The notes under the pieces are model-generated. The model had not been told where the DNA came from, searched no databases, and saw only the letters and a list, made by a program, of their open reading frames with translations. The position numbers and the translations under genes are program-made. Below, piece by piece: positions 44,873-48,942 of a DNA stretch of 48,942 nucleotides (the stretch's first letter is position 1; each line of letters begins with the position of its first letter). Source of the DNA: Candolleomyces eurysporus (Eukaryota; Basidiomycota; Agaricomycetes; Agaricales; Psathyrellaceae). The stretch covers positions 1 to 48,942 of the forward strand of contig JANBPK010000957.1 in assembly GCA_027579435.1 (NCBI GenBank). The letters run 5' to 3'.

Positions 44873-47800
44873 ATGAGCCCCCGCCAGAACGGTGTACCTT
44901 TCGCGTTGTGAGTTTTCTCGTCTTCAACCCCTCTACCGCATGTTTGACGAGTTCACAAGCCTATCCTCCTTGTTTCGCGAAATATCGCGCATAAAGCCTC
45001 GCTCATCGAACAGTACTCAANCAAAGACCAAACAGGANGAATACCCTGCTCTNCAGGTATTCAAGCGTTGGCTNACCGCGCTTCATCAGAAATTTGATCC
45101 CCTCCCAAACGGAACGACTGTCGCNATCTTCCGCCTTGTTTTTCCTGACGAGGACACGAAGCGTAAATATGACATGCAAGAANCACGTCTGATAGACATG
45201 CTTTCCGAATGTTATGGTCTCGAAACGTGTAATTTCACGCAATGGGATAGTTTTGAAGGGTCGGGATGCTTGGGNCAAGAAGTACGTGCTGCTCTAGAGC
45301 ATATCAACTCGGTAAGTCTGCTCGTGTGTGTGTGACATGACTGTAAAAAAGACGAATCGCCATCTTTCAGAACGAGGATAGCTACGTTGGACCCTTGACC
45401 GTCACGAGAGTTGACGAACTCTTGAGTGAACTGGCAGCACAGTCTCCATTCTCGGACGCGTCTGTTCGCGAACGATTTCCCAAGCACACACGACGGAGCC
45501 GCATAGAAGTCATCCGCAACCTGTACCGTGACATGAGCTCAGAGGATGCTTCTTACCTCACTCAAATAATCCTCAAAGACCTGCGCCCGCTACTTTATCC
45601 CCTGGGCGAGGATTATTCCATATCCCCGTTGACCTCTTTCAATACAAAAGCNGTCACAATGNTAACCAAGATGGATGCCACGCGTGCATGGGATCCCACT
45701 GGCGCCATGCTTCANGCGTCTCGTATTTTCNCNGACATGGATCGTGCTGCAGNAATATTTGAGATGCCGGCAGACCAACGCCCGGAANTGAAGCCGANNG
45801 NTGGNGTCATGGTCGACGTANGTCNTTNTCACTCGGCGAGAAACGTGNTTNACTCCATCNTCTAGATTCCGAAATCTAAGAAAGGGCAGAGTTGTAAACA
45901 CTCCCTGNATTTCNTTCNTTCGGCTCNNCGTGTTTGGGCTGAAACAAAGTATGATGGNGAGCGTGCCCAGATTCACGTCNNCGTTCCTACNNGTGGGGGA
46001 AAACCGAACATNACCATCTTCAGCAAGAGCAAAAGGAATTCCACNCTCGATCGACACGACGTCCACAGCGTCATTCGTGAAGTCCTCGGCTTTTCTGNCA
46101 ACTCTAGCACTNGCCGTATCAAACACAGNGTCATNNTGGACGCTGANNTGGTCGCTTTCGATGGAGAACGAGTTGATGGTANGTGNCTTTCACCCACTGA
46201 ANTTCCTGCTCCTAAAATCCAACGCAGANTTCTGGAGAATCCGCCGCTTANTCGAGACGACGGCGNACGGNGTGCGAGGTCAACGGACCGCCCGCTACAA
46301 NGAACACGCCGATAATGAGGNNGGNTATGTCAGTGCACTGCTTNCCNTGAGTCAATCNAATTGAAANGTGTNCAGTGTATCCCAGGCGTCAATGATGAGC
46401 GATGACTCTGANACCAGATGTCTCGGACTNGTGTTCTTTGACATCCTGTCACTCGAGTCAANAAGCCTCATCTTCACGCCTTACNATGACCGCCGAAACA
46501 TCCTCGAGACAATCGTTCGTCCTAAAGCCGGACGAGCTATACTCGCAAAGCGGTTCCCTATTGATATGACTGTTGAGGAACCTGAACTGGAGCTATGCAA
46601 GATCTTCGCGGATCACATNGCAGANTGCGAAGAGGGCCTAATTCTCAAAGCCGAGAAGTCNTATTACAATGACTACAAGCTGCCTTGGGTCAAANTTAAG
46701 AAGGATTACATTCCCGGATATGGAGATACTATCGATATGGTGTTGGTTGGGGCTGGATGGGAGAAGCAACGAGCGAGAGAGCTAAGAGTNGGNCCGAACA
46801 TTTTTACAACGTTTTACTTCGGAGCGTTCAANGGNGATCCAAAGATCGCTGGAAAGGTGGGACTCTCNTATAAATACTTACCTGGAGGTCAATGCTGATC
46901 ATCNNTAGGACCANAACCCCCATATCGAAGTTATATTCACAGCGTCTTANGGTCTGAACCGAAAACAACTAGAAGACCTTAATCTCCTGATTCGCTCNTC
47001 CGACTCTGTACAATATCCTATTCTCAAAGTAGGTCCTTTCGCTCAACCGCCGCGTGGAGGCTAACCACACTCTTGTAGGGGCAATCACTACAAAATTACA
47101 CCTTCAATCTGTATGCGGGATTAGAGCACCCCTCGGTCCTGTTGCAGGAACCCCTGCTAGTCGAACTCTTNGGAGCNGGGTTTTCCAAATCCCCCCANTG
47201 TCTCGTAAGTGCTCAATCATGGNGCACAACAACAGCTCCTCACTTCTCCATTCACAGTATTACGAATTGCGTTGGCCTCGTATGGCCAAAGTATTCCGAG
47301 CCAGGGAGCGANGCTGGAAGGAAGGTTTGNACCTTCGTACTTTGCACGATATTGCNTGTGCAGCAGTAGGAAGGGACAGATCTGACAANGAAATCGATGA
47401 TTCTGTCAAGGCNATGTTCGGGATACCGGTTTCTCCTGGGGCAAAGTGTGCGTCGAAGCGCAGGGCTGTCGTTGAAGAGTGGGANNAGAAATTNCGTGCA
47501 TTGGATGGCAAGTCNANGAAGTCGNCAAAGCGAGCTGTATCAGGCTCGTCGGGTTCNCCTCCCAAGAGGCGGAGGTTGGCGGAAACCAACNTCTTACGGA
47601 AGNACGAACNCAAGTCCCACCCGGATGCTANGGCGGNTGGCAGAAACGTATCNGGAGCTCTTCATCAANGTTCCTCCAGTTCACCGCAACGTCGAAAAAC
47701 CGCTGCTGAACATGAAAGCAATGAAAAGACAGATGCAAAACCTCCCCTTACGATCGTCACAAACGTGATACCGCTCAGTNAAAGCCAGGTTTCCAGCTAT

Positions 47801-48319
47801 GNGATGCCTGGATCACAGNATGAGTTCTCAGAGAACACGCCTATCGCGACACCCGCGCATAGCCAGGCCCTTCACGATCNCCCCCAACTNCTCACCCCTC
47901 CTCCNAGTTCCCCTATTCGCCCGAAACGGTCAAACNCTTCGAATACCAAAGACCCTGGGACGGCTGCTGCAAGTTGCTTGGAGGACGTTCATGTNTGGAT
48001 TATGAGAAATGGTGGCTCGTCGTCTGCAAACACCTGCCCGAGTTGCAGNAGGCTTAGAAAACAAANATCGAAAGAGAAAAGGGTGCATTCTATCGACTCC
48101 CTTCTCATGGCTTGTGGTTGGTCGGAAAGTGCGGAGGCTAGCGCTTGGGTGCATCGGGGTATGATNGTGGTAGAGAACCATGGGCCCCATGCATCGAAAC
48201 AGCTAGACGAGTTGCTGAAGTATCTNCATACCCGTGTGTCTGTTCTTNCGAAAGGGCATAGGAAACCTATTTCTGTNATGACCTGTGATGGGCTAGGGAC
48301 AGTGTACGATTTCGTGTAG
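44873..48319 (+). CDS. ATP-dependent DNA ligase, ligase IV-like
   Basis: This enzyme family seals DNA nicks through a lysine-AMP intermediate. The N-terminal helical domain (FTSLSSLFREISRI ... LRPLLYPLG) is followed by the nucleotidyltransferase core: motif I ETKYDGERAQIH with the lysine codon at 45947-45949, LDAE..VAFDGERVD (motif III region), LVFFDILSLES, EEGLILKAEKSYYNDYKLPWVK (motifs IV and V), and YGDTIDMVLVGAGW starting the OB fold. A motif VI-like ELRWPRMAKVFR follows. The C-terminal 300 residues are basic, Ser/Pro-rich and end in a Cys-containing segment (SLLMACGWSESAEASAWVHRG). I see no certain BRCT pair, so ligase IV identity is not proven; it may be a fungal side branch. Exon 1 is uncertain: MSPRQNGVPFAL runs into a stop, and the main frame opens with ATG 44940 (MFDEFTSLSS). 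About eight introns; many single N bases. Confidence 0.75.
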
Positions 48320-48471
48320 TGANATGAANAGACCGTGTGTAATGACATCATTTCCCCAGCCTTGATCTTGNCTCCAACCTCGATATGTATTCTGTGNTCT
48401 CGACCCGCCTGCTCTCTCCTGCCCGGCTGTCCTCTGTATNCACACCGCTGCGGTCCTTCTCCTCTTCTAGG
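45021..48471. other. Second cluster of single ambiguous bases
   Basis: Isolated N bases are frequent across the DNA ligase gene and the first exon of the reductase gene. They are densest in the presumed introns (for example about 45822-45860) and, in exons, often at third codon positions. The adjoining helicase arm has almost none. Confidence 0.7.
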
Positions 48472-48942
48472 ATANGCTTGGGTCGTGCGATCGTTTACTC
48501 TGATAATGGGGACCCGAAGACGGTACTCGAGGCGCTCACACTACCGAAACTCGCCGTCCCACCCCCTCCGAGTTCAGTGAACATTAAATTCCTGCTTTCA
48601 CCTATCAACCCTGCAGATATCAACGTCATTGAGGGTGTCTATCCCTCAAAACCGACAAAGACGGATGCCCTGACTGCACAAGGCAAGGGCTCGGAGGGTC
48701 AGCCCGTGTTCGTTGGCGGGAACGAAGGGCTCGCCCAAGTGGTTGCTGTAGGTGAGGGCGTGAAGCCCGAGTATCTGAAGGAGGGGGATTGGGTTGTGGT
48801 AACGAAGCAGCAGTCGGGGACGTGGATGGCGGAGAGGAATATCCCTGTTGTGGACGTGGCTAGGGTTCCGAATGCTGACAAGTTGACCGAGGCCCAGGCT
48901 GCCACTTTGACGGTACGTGCTCTTTCTCTGCANTAATGNNNT
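48385..48942 (+). CDS. ETR1: Mitochondrial 2-enoyl thioester reductase Etr1, 5' part
   Basis: Etr1/MECR is the NADPH-dependent enoyl-ACP reductase of mitochondrial fatty-acid synthesis, which supplies lipoate precursors. The N terminus MYSV.STRLLSPARLSS...PLRSFSSSRI is Ser/Arg-rich and lacks acidic residues, fitting a mitochondrial targeting sequence. The MDR-type reductase domain then begins: GRAIVYSDNGDPKTVLEAL, KFLLSPINPADINVIEGVYPSKP (the Tyr in this GVYP segment is the catalytic tyrosine in the family), GNEGLAQVVAVGEGV, GDWVVVTKQQSGTW, ARVPNADKLTEAQAATLT. The first exon ends at 48912 at a gtacgtg donor, and the rest of the gene lies beyond the window. Confidence 0.9.

Noticed and set aside
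1..48942. CRISPR array, rRNA or tRNA genes
   Set aside because: No spaced direct repeats, no rRNA-like sequence, and no complete cloverleaf was recognised by reading. A tRNA search tool could still find one that I missed.

Overview
This window is a piece of nuclear genome from a filamentous fungus, most likely an agaricomycete basidiomycete. The evidence is gene density, many short GT-AG introns of about 45-70 bases breaking almost every gene, and the gene set (NACHT-TPR protein, makorin, SAGA subunit, PAT1 with fungal MSFFG start, glycogen debranching enzyme, ESCRT-II Vps36). I cannot name the species. There is no CRISPR array, rRNA, convincing tRNA or recognisable transposon.

Layout. 0.3-2.6 kb (+): Vps36. 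4.2-5.4 kb (-): rhodanese-fold protein. 6.1-8.4 kb (-): NACHT-TPR STAND protein. 8.8-11.4 kb (-): makorin-type E3 ligase, divergent from the SAGA subunit Hfi1/Ada1 at 11.7-13.1 kb (+). 13.8-14.6 kb (+): small secreted protein. 14.7-20.3 kb: a rearranged block holding an inverted fragment of a WD40 gene and a shortened paralogue of an NFX1-type helicase. 20.4-21.6 kb (+): mitoferrin. 21.8-24.3 kb (+): membrane-anchored glycosyltransferase. 24.7-28.2 kb (-): PAT1. 28.3-33.7 kb (-): glycogen debranching enzyme. 34.0-36.3 kb (+): DCAF4-like WD40 protein. 36.8-44.6 kb (-): full-length NFX1-type helicase carrying three CbbX-type AAA+ modules. 44.9-48.3 kb (+): ATP-dependent DNA ligase of the ligase IV type. 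48.4 kb to the end (+): mitochondrial 2-enoyl thioester reductase, cut by the window edge.

The most unusual structure is the inverted pair of helicase genes about 16 kb apart. The right copy has the full architecture (helicase, NF-X1 zinc finger, coiled coil, three AAA+ modules, coiled coil). The left copy has lost all three AAA+ modules by a reading-frame-preserving deletion of about 3.05 kb, has gained an internal tandem duplication, has a damaged TATA-like element and an E-to-K change in the helicase DEAG-type box. Each locus also carries a broken piece of the other's neighbour: a decayed 3' end of the DCAF4-like gene lies beside the left copy, and the promoter plus first exon of mitoferrin lies beside the right copy. 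Both copies contain a one-base excess in a run of eight A, which may be sequencing error. Single N bases are concentrated at about 21.9-26.8 and 45.0-48.5 kb and mostly keep reading frame, which looks like merged allelic variation.

Most other genes are ordinary housekeeping genes (membrane traffic, mRNA decay, glycogen breakdown, mitochondrial iron import and fatty-acid synthesis, ubiquitination, transcription, DNA repair) with no evident functional link to one another.
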